A DNA stretch of 64,000 nt from Serinibacter arcticus (GTDB taxonomy: Bacteria; Actinomycetota; Actinomycetes; Actinomycetales; Beutenbergiaceae), in NCBI RefSeq assembly GCF_003121705.1, contig NZ_PYHR01000002.1, positions 2,604,001 through 2,668,000 on the forward strand, given 5' to 3'. The notes beneath the pieces are model-generated. The model was not told the DNA's origin and ran no database searches. It was given only the letters and a program-made list of their open reading frames with translations. Below are positions 36,601-44,251 of this stretch, in pieces; the stretch's first letter is position 1; each line of letters starts with the position of its first letter. A program made the position numbers and the translations under genes.

Positions 36601-36893
36601 GGCGCATGACGATCGTGCGGATCATCGGCACGACCTTCGCCGCCGTCGTGGTCGGGGCGGTCGCCGGAACGGGCGCCGCGCTCGCCGTCGCCCCCTCGAT
36701 CGTGGCCGGCGACGGCGGAGCGCGCCCGGTCCCCGACGTCGCCCTGGTGACGCCGATCGGCGCCGCCCTCGCGGGCCTCACGCTGCTCGCCGCGGGGGCG
36801 GCCGTGGTCGGGGCGGTGCTCGGGTCGCGGACGGCATCGTCGACCGCCCGGTCCTCGACGGCCAGCCTGCTGCGCTCGGGGGACGCGGCATGA
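33684..36893 (+). CDS. FtsX-family ABC permease, large
   Basis: 1,069 aa, GTG 33684 overlapping the ATPase stop by 8 bp (GTGACTGA). N-terminal transmembrane helix (PLLATVTLALVVSGTLAALCALLATAGVAGGL), a periplasmic-side domain of about 260 residues, a helix bundle around residues 305-530 (SLVLAVLLVVVAVAATVLAQ, VVAAVVAAGLATAIAPFAY, LLVVLAAVGVV), a second extracytoplasmic domain, and a C-terminal helix group (LAALALLAAGAVVLAWAAV, FAAVVVGAVAGTGAALAV, LAGLTLLAAGAAVVGAVLG). The DVRRMTIVRII element between the last helices is typical of FtsX/MacB permeases. Probably a duplicated-FtsX permease handling an envelope substrate. Confidence 0.88.
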   Translation: MTDARRLPPALKRALAQWPLLATVTLALVVSGTLAALCALLATAGVAGGLADRFRGGDDAAVVSAYLVMEDDGAASGAAALAALAGMTTDAAGDLALPASTWAVSDLSYLPGSDPRATYLLDADTAADHATLEAGRWPEPSAASAGADDAGPLEVVLLRPTADALAVAVGDELVLAPHAGREPDGGEGARRVAVVGIAVRDVDAQWQRDQLNGEGTGTVLGRLDAFGPLLVAPGTLLDAGAPVTRGSVRVVPDLASEPERAQAIADGVAGLRARALDSLGDDVRSVSVQSDLGSEVRAGLAEQSVTRSLVLAVLLVVVAVAATVLAQVGRALAARRRAEWALASARGATRWQVSRGTVAEAVVAAVVAAGLATAIAPFAYRALASSGSAAWWPSASGAGAVGIDAVVIAAVAIGTLVPAGVVAAEAWRIAGGRGSGRTARPVVRLAGEVLLVVLAAVGVVQLRTHAPSPGLDPLLVLAPGAVLAALVAVALRVVPLAARAADGVVHRVRGAVLPLAVWRIARGTLAGAAAAVVWAAATLAFVVPVSATWSQSRVDQAEASAGADLTVIDAPGGDTGVVVADAVGASPAAVLSRPVQLGSRPGSARLVALDAARADEVVLGRLDGAGSVAAGSWSEVMAPLVDRGDGTGAEPGTVADPLGVTVTGDAVGIEGYLAQATVTLVVQAPSGERSLVEAEPVILDGTPQRPVLAAETALPDGATVPAVMLGFDLIAESLDAPFLSGGATATVAVAIDGAPVTSSWTASFRGVEQFGALRFDDGAIVVTAGVDLLLDRGTRLLVSAFPVAAAPEVPVLASAELAADLGLANGDLLDLRVGAAAVTARVAGVIPYVPSEPGAPTLLADRSTIADAMLVAGETGPVVDEWWVAQPGADPADAVAQLEAAGLEPTEPERIATADAARAPLSRPVLAALALLAAGAVVLAWAAVGADAAATARAQAIVDARVRALGARRADVRRMTIVRIIGTTFAAVVVGAVAGTGAALAVAPSIVAGDGGARPVPDVALVTPIGAALAGLTLLAAGAAVVGAVLGSRTASSTARSSTASLLRSGDAA

Positions 36894-39001
36894 GCGGGGT
36901 GCTGCGCGGCTCGGTGCTGGCGATCCTCGCGCGGACGAGCCGCGCGGCGGCGCCGCTGCTCGCGCTGAGCGCGCTCGTCGTCGCCCTCGTGAGCGTGCTG
37001 AGCGTGGTCGTGCCGCGGATCCAGAGCGACGCGACCACCGCGTCGGTGCAGGTGGCGGTGGCGGATCCGGGCGCCGTCGTCAGCGTCGCGGTGCCGCTCA
37101 CAGGGGACGACGTCGTGCCGCGACCGCTGTGGGACACGACCGCCGACACCGTGGAGTACGTGCTCGGCAAGGTCACCGACGCGCTGCCTGACGCCTACGG
37201 ACCGCCGATCGCGACGCTCGTGAGCCGCCCCCTCACGGCGGAGCGGATCGACTACGTCGCCACCGAGCTGCGCCTGGCCTACCTCGACGGCGAGAACGCG
37301 CCGCAGGTCCGGTGGGTCGAGGGTCGCAAGCCACGCGCGACGGCGGTGGCCGAGGACGTCGTCGGCACGGACGCGCCGATCCCGCCGGTCGAGGTGGCGC
37401 TCACGCGGGCGAGCGCGGACCTGCTGGGCGTCGGCCTCAAGGACGACATCGAGACCGCAGCCACAGGGGGCGGGCCGGTCACGGTGCGGGTGGTGGGGAT
37501 CTTCGAACCGGCGGACGCCGAGGACTGGGGCTGGAGCCTCGTCCCGTCGATCCTCGAGCCGCTCGTCGTGCGCGGCGGCGACCCGCGCAACGCGGTGGTC
37601 GGGCTGCTGAGCGACGAGTCGGTGCCGTTCGCGAGGTTCGCGATGCCGCCGCTGTCGCTGGACCCGCGGTACGTCGCGCGGCCGGAGGTGGGGGAGGTGA
37701 CCGTCGCGACGGCGCAGCGGCTCGCCGACGACGTGCGCGCGCTCACGGCGGCACCCGACGCCGTCGACATCCCCGGCGTCCCGACCTCGCTGACGACGCA
37801 GGCCGACGTGGTGGTCCAGCGGTCGCTCGACCTCGCGGCGGAGGCGTCGGCGCGGGCCACGGTGGTGCTGCTGGGGCTGCTCGCGGCTGCCGGTTCGCTG
37901 CTGGGGCTGGCGGCGAGCGTGCTGGCGCGACGGCGTGGTGCCGCGGTGGCGCTGGCCAGGTCGCGCGGGGCCTCGCGCCTGGTGCTCGCGGGAGTGGCGG
38001 CGGGGGAGTCGGTCGTGGTGGCTGTCGTGGGGGCAGCGGTGGCGGCGGGGGTCGTGGTGTGGGGGTTCGGGTTCGGCGCGGGGGCGGGAGCCGTCGGGCT
38101 GGGGTGGGTGGCGCCGGTGCTCGCGGCGGTGCTGCTGCCGCCTGTCGCGGTGCTGGTGGCGGTGTCGTCGGTGGAGGCTCCGCCGTCGGGGGCGGCGCGG
38201 TCGCGGTCGAGGCGGGTACAGCAGGCGCTGCGCGCGGCCGCCGAGGTCGTGGTGGTGGCGCTCGCGGTCCTCGCGACGCTGACCCTGCGGACGCGCGGGG
38301 ACGCGGCTGCCGCGGGCACGGTCGGTGCGGATCTCGTGGTGCTGGGTGCCGCGCCGCTGATCGCGGGGGCGTGCGCCGTCGTCGCGCTGCGGCTCGCGCC
38401 GTGGCTGCGACGGGCGGCGGTCGCGACGGCGCGACGCGGGGTCGGGGCGGTGCCGCTGCTGTCATCGGTGCGCGCCGGGCTCGGCGGGGTGGCGACGGTG
38501 ACGATCCTGGTGAGCGTGGCGATGACGGTGCTCGCGGCGGCCGAGCCGCTGCCGGGTGCCGGGGGTGCTGGCGGTGCTGGCGGGGCTGGTGATGGCGCGG
38601 AGCTCGACCCGGTGCTGGCGCCGTTCGTCGACGCCGCGACCGTCACCCGCACCGGGGTGGTCGGGGCGCTGATCACGATCGCGCTGGTCGCCGTCGTGCT
38701 CGTGGGGATCGCCGACCGCGCGCGGAGGGATCGCGACGGCGCTCGAGCCCGCGCGCTCGGGCTGACGGCGGAGCGGGCGTCCCGGGTGGCGGTGCTCGCC
38801 GCGGCCGTGCCGGTGGCGCTCGCGGCCGCCGCCGGGGTGGCGACGGGGCTGCTCGCGGTGGTGCTGGTAGCCCCGGGGGTCGCGGTCGGACCGCTGATGG
38901 CGTGGTGGGCGGCGGTGCCGGTGCTCGCCGTCGTGGCCGCCGCGGTCGCGTGGGCGCGGCCGCCGCGGTCGTCGTTGGCGTCGCGGCTGCGGGCGGGCTG
39001 A
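36890..39001 (+). CDS. FtsX-family ABC permease, second subunit
   Basis: 703 aa, ATG overlapping the previous stop (ATGA). N-terminal helix (LLALSALVVALVSVLSVVVP), a roughly 290-residue outer domain, then about eight helices, including VVLLGLLAAAGSLLGLAASVLARRRG followed by ARSRGASRLVL, the FtsX-type coupling element. Extremely Ala/Gly/Val-rich in the second half, with a short Gly-Ala repeat (PGAGGAGGAGGAGDG, about 560-575). Forms the transporter with the 1,069-aa permease and the two ATPases. Confidence 0.88.
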   Translation: MSGVLRGSVLAILARTSRAAAPLLALSALVVALVSVLSVVVPRIQSDATTASVQVAVADPGAVVSVAVPLTGDDVVPRPLWDTTADTVEYVLGKVTDALPDAYGPPIATLVSRPLTAERIDYVATELRLAYLDGENAPQVRWVEGRKPRATAVAEDVVGTDAPIPPVEVALTRASADLLGVGLKDDIETAATGGGPVTVRVVGIFEPADAEDWGWSLVPSILEPLVVRGGDPRNAVVGLLSDESVPFARFAMPPLSLDPRYVARPEVGEVTVATAQRLADDVRALTAAPDAVDIPGVPTSLTTQADVVVQRSLDLAAEASARATVVLLGLLAAAGSLLGLAASVLARRRGAAVALARSRGASRLVLAGVAAGESVVVAVVGAAVAAGVVVWGFGFGAGAGAVGLGWVAPVLAAVLLPPVAVLVAVSSVEAPPSGAARSRSRRVQQALRAAAEVVVVALAVLATLTLRTRGDAAAAGTVGADLVVLGAAPLIAGACAVVALRLAPWLRRAAVATARRGVGAVPLLSSVRAGLGGVATVTILVSVAMTVLAAAEPLPGAGGAGGAGGAGDGAELDPVLAPFVDAATVTRTGVVGALITIALVAVVLVGIADRARRDRDGARARALGLTAERASRVAVLAAAVPVALAAAAGVATGLLAVVLVAPGVAVGPLMAWWAAVPVLAVVAAAVAWARPPRSSLASRLRAG

Positions 39002-39124
39002 CGCCGGACCAAGGGGTGGACCCGGCATCGACTGCGTCGAGCGCCGGCTGCCCGACAAGGTTCGCGTGACGTTAGTGTCGAATACCGGGTACGCGTGTGG
39101 GCGCTGGGCCAGGAGGAGATCGAG

Positions 39125-39730
39125 ATGGAAGTTCGGTTCGGCGCAAAGGTGAAGAACAAGCGTCAGGACGCTGTGCTCGAGCTGTTGAGCGTCACGCTCC
39201 TGCCGGGTGAGCGCGTGGCGCTCGTGGTCAAGACGAACAAAGTTCGTGGGCTCCTGGAGTTCCTGGCCTTCACGCAGTGGCGCATGCTCAGCCTCGGCCG
39301 CAACCCTCTGGACGTCGTCCACGAGATCGACAACGTCGACGTCGTCTCCGCCTTCTTCCAGAACCAAGCCTTCTCCGGCAACAGCGTCCACATCTCCACC
39401 CGGGACGGCGCCCTGGACCTCGGAGCACTTCTCGAGGTGTCCGACAAGGGCGAGGTTCGGTCCCTCCTGGACGCGGCTCTCGCCTGCAGCGATCCGCAGC
39501 CGCTCGCCGCGGCGCGGGCGCAGGCGCTCGGGGGCGGCGGCTACACCGCTCCGTACGGGACGCCGGAGCCCCCGGAAGCGCCGCACGTCAGCGACAGGGT
39601 GCCGCCCCCGCTGACGACGCCGACCGCTCTGGAGCTGGCGGAGCTCGGGGCGCTCCACGCCGGCGGCATCCTGACGGACGAGGAGTTCGCGATGGCGAAG
39701 GCGGCGGTGATCTCGCGGATCGCAGGGTGA
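39125..39730 (+). CDS. SHOCT-domain protein with PH-like N-terminal domain
   Basis: 201 aa. ATG 39125 follows AGGAGATCGAG. Residues 1-120 look like a bacterial pleckstrin-homology-type beta barrel (LLPGERVALVVKTNKVRGLLEFLAFTQWRMLSLGR..). After a Pro-rich linker, the last 30 residues are a SHOCT motif (ELAELGALHAGGILTDEEFAMAKAAVI). SHOCT tails mediate oligomerisation. No signal peptide or membrane helix. Function unknown. Confidence 0.85.
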   Translation: MEVRFGAKVKNKRQDAVLELLSVTLLPGERVALVVKTNKVRGLLEFLAFTQWRMLSLGRNPLDVVHEIDNVDVVSAFFQNQAFSGNSVHISTRDGALDLGALLEVSDKGEVRSLLDAALACSDPQPLAAARAQALGGGGYTAPYGTPEPPEAPHVSDRVPPPLTTPTALELAELGALHAGGILTDEEFAMAKAAVISRIAG

Positions 39731-39838
39731 TCGACGTCCCGGGCCCGCCGGAAGCCGGGGTGGGACGAGGGTTGGCCCGTCCGTGCTCTGCGGCTTCCGG
39801 ATGTAGCACGTCGGCGGGCGGCTTGAGATGATGCGGCA

Positions 39839-40570
39839 GTGACACAGTGGGAACCCGGTCAGCACGTGCAGGGGCACCAGCAGGCCGAGGAGATGGCTGC
39901 GCACCACATGCGGCGCCTCGGTCACCCGGACGCTCGGGCGACGCCGGTGGGCCCCGACGGCGGGATCGACGTCCGAGCGCGGTCGGCGATCGCTCAGGTC
40001 AAGATGGAGTCGACCTACACCGGCCGTCCTGCCCTGCAGCGCCTCTACGGAGCGCGAGCCGACGACCGACACCTCCAGCTGTGGTTCTTCTCGGCCACCA
40101 ACTACACGCGCGACGCCCTGACGTACGCCGACGGCGTCGGGATGATCCTGCTCACCTGGGATCACCAGGGCAGGCTCACGGCCCGCAACGCGGCCGCCGA
40201 GCGCGCTCTGGCGTGGCGGTCCGCACCTCCGACGGCCCACCCCGTCGCGGGCCGAACGGCTGGGCCGGTGGTGGGGTCGACGGGCCGGCCGAGGCTCGTC
40301 CCATCGCCCGACACGAGGATGCGGGCGTCCTCGCGAGAGCGCCGACGTCCTGGTCTGCGAGGGTGGTTGCTCCACCACGCGCTTCGTGTCGTTGCGGTGC
40401 TGCTCCTGCTCGTCCTGGTCGGGATAGGGAGCAATGCCGCGGAGCTGGACGCAGCCTCCCCCGTCTTCCGTGATGTCTTCGCAGGGGTGGGGACGGCGTT
40501 CGTGCTGACGGTTCTGGCCGCGATCGGGCAGGGCGTCTACCGGTCCCGACGGGACGAGGGCCGACGCTAG
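39839..40570 (+). CDS. Membrane-anchored Mrr-fold nuclease-like protein
   Basis: 243 aa, GTG start. Residues 10-125 carry the PD-(D/E)xK arrangement of Mrr-type nucleases: AEEMAAHHMRRLGH, then GPDGGIDVRA (Asp about 43) and AIAQVKM (Gln-x-Lys about 53-55), then the core strand WFFSATNYTRDAL. Residues about 125-165 are a Pro/Arg linker; two transmembrane helices follow (ALRVVAVLLLLVLVGIGS and VFAGVGTAFVLTVLAAIG). A restriction-type nuclease anchored in the membrane is unusual and could meet DNA at entry. No partner gene adjoins it. Confidence 0.82.
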   Translation: MTQWEPGQHVQGHQQAEEMAAHHMRRLGHPDARATPVGPDGGIDVRARSAIAQVKMESTYTGRPALQRLYGARADDRHLQLWFFSATNYTRDALTYADGVGMILLTWDHQGRLTARNAAAERALAWRSAPPTAHPVAGRTAGPVVGSTGRPRLVPSPDTRMRASSRERRRPGLRGWLLHHALRVVAVLLLLVLVGIGSNAAELDAASPVFRDVFAGVGTAFVLTVLAAIGQGVYRSRRDEGRR

Positions 40571-40582
40571 ACCTCGAGCGGA

Positions 40583-40613
40583 GCGGTAACGAGACGTTGC
40601 GTCTCGTTACCGC
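40583..40613 (+). promoter_or_regulatory. Perfect 31-bp hyphenated palindrome, likely TetR operator
   Basis: GCGGTAACGAGACG and its exact complement CGTCTCGTTACCGC are separated by TTG. The site lies just upstream of the -10-like TAGAAT of the SDR gene, whose operon encodes a TetR regulator. A perfect 14-bp dyad at this place is what a TetR dimer operator looks like. Confidence 0.8.
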
Positions 40614-40614
40614 G

Positions 40615-40620
40615 TAGAAT
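40615..40620 (+). promoter_or_regulatory. -10 element of a probable leaderless promoter
   Basis: TAGAAT lies 7 bases before the ATG at 40628, so transcription is expected to begin at about the start codon. No ribosome binding site precedes the gene. The -35 region falls inside the palindrome, so a bound repressor would block polymerase. Confidence 0.6.
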
Positions 40621-40627
40621 CGCAGCC

Positions 40628-41470
40628 ATGACTGGACGCGTGTGGCTGGTGACCGGAGCGAACCGCGGCCTGGGCCGGGCGATCGCCGAAGCCGCGGCGA
40701 GGGCCGGCGATCAGGTCCTCGCGACCACCCGGCGCGAGGGGACGACGCCGCGGATCCCGGGCGTCGTCGAGCACGTGCTGGACGTGCGCGATCGCGACGG
40801 TACGCTCGCGGCGGTCGAGCGGGCCCGGGTGGAGTTCGGTCGCCTCGACATCCTCCTGAACAACGCGGGCTTCGGTGTGGTCGGAGCCGTCGAGGAGGTC
40901 GACGAGCAGCTCGTGCGAGACGCGCTGGAGACGAACGTCCTCGGGCCGTGGTGGCTCGTTCAGGCGGCGCTGCCCGTGATGCGCGAGCAGGGATCCGGCC
41001 ACGTCGTGCAGATCTCGACGGTGGGCGCTGCGGGCACGATGCCGCTGTTCGGGCTGTACAACGCGTCGAAGTGGGCGTTGGAGGGGATGAGCGAGGCGCT
41101 CGCGCAGGAGGTCGCCGACCAGGGCATCCGCGTCTCGATCGTGGAGCCCGGCTCGATCGACACCGAGTGGGCGATCGGAAGCATGCGGTTCGCCGCGACG
41201 TCGCCGGCCTACGACGCGACGCGCGAGCGTGTGCTCGGGACGCCGCAGCTCGAGTGGGAGACGACCGGCACGGGTGGGGGCACCCCGCCCGAGGTGATCG
41301 CCGCCGCCGTGCTCGCCCACGTCGACGACCCGCGGGACGAGCGGCTGCGTCTGCTCGTCGGCGACGACGCTGCCGGCGCCGTGGTGGCGGCGCTGGAGGG
41401 CCGACGTGCCGACTACTCGCGCGACCCGGCGTTCGTCGCGGCCGAGCGAGCGGTCCGGGGTGAGGAGTGA
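40628..41470 (+). CDS. Short-chain dehydrogenase/reductase (SDR)
   Basis: NAD(P)-dependent oxidoreductase, 280 aa. Cofactor motif TGANRGLG (9-16), NNAG, catalytic Ser (QISTVGAAG) and YNASK (Tyr-x-x-x-Lys) are all present, followed by EPGSIDTEW. Arg after the glycine motif (TTRRE) favours NADPH. It overlaps or abuts the TetR gene and is governed by the 31-bp palindrome. The substrate is unknown; the family includes many keto- and aldehyde-reductases induced by their substrates. Confidence 0.93.
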   Translation: MTGRVWLVTGANRGLGRAIAEAAARAGDQVLATTRREGTTPRIPGVVEHVLDVRDRDGTLAAVERARVEFGRLDILLNNAGFGVVGAVEEVDEQLVRDALETNVLGPWWLVQAALPVMREQGSGHVVQISTVGAAGTMPLFGLYNASKWALEGMSEALAQEVADQGIRVSIVEPGSIDTEWAIGSMRFAATSPAYDATRERVLGTPQLEWETTGTGGGTPPEVIAAAVLAHVDDPRDERLRLLVGDDAAGAVVAALEGRRADYSRDPAFVAAERAVRGEE

Positions 41471-42015
41471 TGGCGCGGGCGTCGACCAGGCAGCGTGTGC
41501 ACCGGGCCGTGCTCGAGCTCGCAGGTGAGGTCGGGTTCGGCGGGCTCACGATGGAGGCGATCGCGGCGCGGGCCGGCGCCGGCAAGCAGACCCTCTACCG
41601 GAGCTGGACGAACCCGGGCGCGATCCTGTTCGACGCGCTGCTCGACCGCGATCGAGGCGACGCCGGCGACGCGCTCGTCCCGGACACCGGTGACCTTCGC
41701 GCTGACCTCGTCGCGCTCGCGTCCGGGATCGTCGCCGAGCTCAGCGATCCGGCGAGCGACCGGCTCCTCCGGGCGGCGACGGCGCAGGTGCTGACCGACC
41801 CCGACCTGAACCTCGAGCTCCTGCACCGGTTGCTCGAGCCGCAGATGCGCGCGATCGGGGAGCGATGGCGGATCGCGGACGTCGACGCCCCGGACGAGCT
41901 CGCCGAACTCCTCGTCGGGCCGATCTTCCATCGCTGGCTGCTCAGGACGCGTGCGTTCGACGACGCGTGGCTCGGTCGCCACGTCGATCGGGTGCTGGCA
42001 GCCGCGACGCGCTGA
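41470..42015 (+). CDS. TetR-family transcriptional regulator
   Basis: 181 aa. ATG 41470 overlaps the last base of the SDR stop; GTG 41467 in the same frame is an alternative. N-terminal helix-turn-helix typical of TetR: ELAGEVGFGGLTMEAIAARAGAGKQTLYRSW (about 16-46). The C-terminal ligand domain matches the TetR_C_11-like type (HRLLEPQMRAIGERW). Downstream of and co-transcribed with the SDR, so it probably autoregulates both genes through the palindrome at 40583. Confidence 0.92.
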   Translation: MARASTRQRVHRAVLELAGEVGFGGLTMEAIAARAGAGKQTLYRSWTNPGAILFDALLDRDRGDAGDALVPDTGDLRADLVALASGIVAELSDPASDRLLRAATAQVLTDPDLNLELLHRLLEPQMRAIGERWRIADVDAPDELAELLVGPIFHRWLLRTRAFDDAWLGRHVDRVLAAATR

Positions 42016-42065
42016 GCACACGCGCTCGGACCGCGCCTCTCGAGCGGCGCGGAACGGAACCCCGC

Positions 42066-42746
42066 CTACCCGGCCCCGCCCTCGCCGTCGCGCGCCGCCC
42101 ACACCATGCCCTGCTCGATCACCCGGAACACCCACGGGTCCGCGAGCGTCTCGACCGAGTGCCCGACGGTGCACGCGAACACGCGCCCGGCTCCCCACTG
42201 CCGCGTCCACACCACCGGCACGGTGACCGGCTCGCTCCACGGCTGCCCCTCCCGCACCGCGTGCGTGGTCTCCACGAGCACGTCGTCGGCCGCGTCCGTC
42301 TGCACCCAGTACTGCTCCGACCGCAGGGCGAGCGTCGGCTCGAGGCCCTCGAGCACGGGGTGCTCGGCACGGTCGGGCACCACCCGGATCTCGTGATCGA
42401 TGAGGTCCCCGGGGTGCGCCACGAACTGCCCGCCCACCAGGTGGTGGAAGTCGGTCGCCCCGCGGAAGGAGTCGAGCAGGCCGCCGTGCCACCCCGCCAG
42501 GCCCGTCCCGGCCTCGACGGCGCGGCGAAGCCCGGCCAGCTCGTCGGCCAGGATCTCCCCGTTCGTCCACGCCTGCACCACCAGGTCGGTGCGGTCCATC
42601 GTGTCCTCGTCGGCGTAGACCTCCAGGGCGTCCTCGACCGTCACGTCGAAGCCCAGCTCCTCGAGCCTCGGGATGAACAGGTCGGTCGTCGGGACGGGGT
42701 CGTGCCCCTCCCAGCCACCGCGTACCACCAGCGCGCTTCGTCGCAC
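42066..42746 (-). CDS. ThuA-like protein (trehalose-utilisation family)
   Basis: 226 aa, GTG start after AGGAG; 1 bp after the ROK gene, so the same transcript. ThuA fold: class-I glutamine-amidotransferase-like, with LVVQAWTNGEI (strand and turn), GTGLAGWHGG (nucleophile elbow position occupied by His-Gly rather than Cys), ATDFHHLVGGQFVAHPG and the closing GHSVETLADPW. ThuA proteins take part in disaccharide and keto-sugar metabolism; the reaction is not settled. A second ThuA domain sits in the divergent 44252 gene, suggesting one pathway. Confidence 0.88.
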   Translation of the reverse strand: MRRSALVVRGGWEGHDPVPTTDLFIPRLEELGFDVTVEDALEVYADEDTMDRTDLVVQAWTNGEILADELAGLRRAVEAGTGLAGWHGGLLDSFRGATDFHHLVGGQFVAHPGDLIDHEIRVVPDRAEHPVLEGLEPTLALRSEQYWVQTDAADDVLVETTHAVREGQPWSEPVTVPVVWTRQWGAGRVFACTVGHSVETLADPWVFRVIEQGMVWAARDGEGGAG

Positions 42747-42747
42747 G

Positions 42748-43947
42748 TCACTCCTCCTTGCTGAGAATGAGGCCCTCCACGGCCTCCGGTGAGAGAAAGC
42801 TGTCGATCACGAGCGTCGCGGCACCGACGATGCCCGCGTTGCTGCCCCCGCGCGCCGTGCCGATCTGGAGCCGGGCCGTGGCCAGCGGCATGCACCGCTG
42901 GTAGACGACCTCCCGGATCCCGGCGATGAGCTGGTCCCCGGCCAGCGCCAGGAGACCCCCGACGACGATGCGCGAGGGGTTGAGCAGGTTCACGGCGCTC
43001 GCGAGCGCGAGCCCGATGTCGCGCCCCGCCTGTCGCACGTGCGCGTTCGCGCGGACGTCGCCCACCCGTACGCGAGCGATGACGTCGTCGGTGGAGACCG
43101 GCGCGCCCTCCTCCTGGCCCAGGTTGCGGGCGATCGAGGCGAGCGAGGCCACCGCCTCGAGGCAGCCGTGGTTGCCGCACCGGCACAGCACGTCCTGCTT
43201 GCCCGGGAGCGACAGGTGGCCGATGTCCCCGGCCGCCCCCTGCGCACCGCGCCGCAGCGCACCGTCCATGAGGACGCCCGCGCCGATGCCGGTGGCGACC
43301 TTGACGTACAGCAGCTCGCGCTCGCCCGGGTAGATCATCCGCTGCTCGCCGAGCGCGATGATGTTGGCGTCGTTGTCGACGGCGACCGCGACCCCCAGCC
43401 GCTCCGCCAGGTGGCTCGGGACGTCGACGTCGTTCCACCCCGGCATGATTGGCGGGTTCGCCGGACGCCCGGTGAGGTGGTCCACGGGGCCCGGGACGCC
43501 GATCCCCACGCCGGCCAGGTCCGACGCCGGTCGCCCGATCTCCGCGAGCAGCGCCTCGGCGGTGTCGGCCACCCAGGCCAGCACCCGCTCGGGTCCGTCG
43601 GTGATCGCGACCAGCTCGTCCCGCTCCACGAGCAGCGTGCCCGCCAGATCGGTCAGACCGATCCGGGCCCGCGTGGCGCCGAGGTCGACGCCGAGCACCA
43701 CGCGGGCGCTCGGCGCGAAGGCGAACGTGGCCGGTGGCCGGCCGCCCGTGCTGCTCGCCTCGCCGGTGGGCGCGAGCACGCCGATGCGGCACAGCGCGTC
43801 GATGCGGGCCGCCACCGTCGAGCGCGAGTGCCCGCTCTGCGTCATCAACCACGCGCGGGTGCGCGGGGCGCCGTCGCGGAAGAGCTGGAACGTCTCGCCG
43901 GCCCCCGTGGGTCGCGCCGGGAACTTCCTCAATGCGTCCATGAGCAC
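42748..43947 (-). CDS. ROK-family transcriptional repressor
   Basis: 399 aa; GTG 43947 is preferred because AAGGGGG lies 6 bases before it (ATG 43941 is in the same frame). N-terminal winged helix-turn-helix (RAWLMTQSGHSRSTVAARIDALCRIGVL), then the ROK sugar-kinase-like fold: GVDLGATRARIGLTD (ATP-site-like), NDANIIALGE, and the zinc motif GHLSLPGKQDVLCRCGNHGCLEA with three cysteines. A regulator of the XylR/NagC class responding to a sugar or phosphosugar. Divergent from the large ThuA-dehydrogenase gene; probably controls it through the site at 44043-44066. Confidence 0.93.
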   Translation of the reverse strand: MLMDALRKFPARPTGAGETFQLFRDGAPRTRAWLMTQSGHSRSTVAARIDALCRIGVLAPTGEASSTGGRPPATFAFAPSARVVLGVDLGATRARIGLTDLAGTLLVERDELVAITDGPERVLAWVADTAEALLAEIGRPASDLAGVGIGVPGPVDHLTGRPANPPIMPGWNDVDVPSHLAERLGVAVAVDNDANIIALGEQRMIYPGERELLYVKVATGIGAGVLMDGALRRGAQGAAGDIGHLSLPGKQDVLCRCGNHGCLEAVASLASIARNLGQEEGAPVSTDDVIARVRVGDVRANAHVRQAGRDIGLALASAVNLLNPSRIVVGGLLALAGDQLIAGIREVVYQRCMPLATARLQIGTARGGSNAGIVGAATLVIDSFLSPEAVEGLILSKEE

Positions 43948-44042
43948 AGTGAACCCCCTTGAGCTGCCGCGCGACGGCGCCGCGCAGCCGGCCCGGCGTC
44001 CTCGCCCGGCCCTTTGGTCTCCTTGAGATGAAAGTACTCGAT

Positions 44043-44066
44043 CTTTTGATTGACGGCCAGCAAAAG
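44043..44066 (+). promoter_or_regulatory. Inverted repeat, candidate ROK operator
   Basis: CTTTTG and CAAAAG flank a 12-base spacer in the divergent region between the ROK repressor and the 44252 gene. ROK repressors commonly bind A/T-rich arms of this kind. The site covers the -35 element of the rightward promoter. Confidence 0.5.
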
Positions 44067-44078
44067 TCTGCTTACGGT
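44050..44078 (+). promoter_or_regulatory. Promoter of the 44252 gene
   Basis: TTGACG and TACGGT with exactly 17 bases between them, about 170 bp before the GTG start, in a locally A/T-rich stretch. The long leader would place 44080-44250 in the 5' untranslated region. Confidence 0.55.
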
Positions 44079-44251
44079 CGACGGGTGGTCAGAGGGGACC
44101 GCTCGTCGTCGCGTCGGGTCCGCCCGGTGGAGACGCCCTCCCGCTGACCTGCGTCCGCAGTCGTCGTCGACAGCCCGAGGTCCAGGAGGTGATCGACCCA
44201 CCACCACCGTCAGCAGCACCCGTATGTGACATCAGACCAAAGGAGCTTCTG

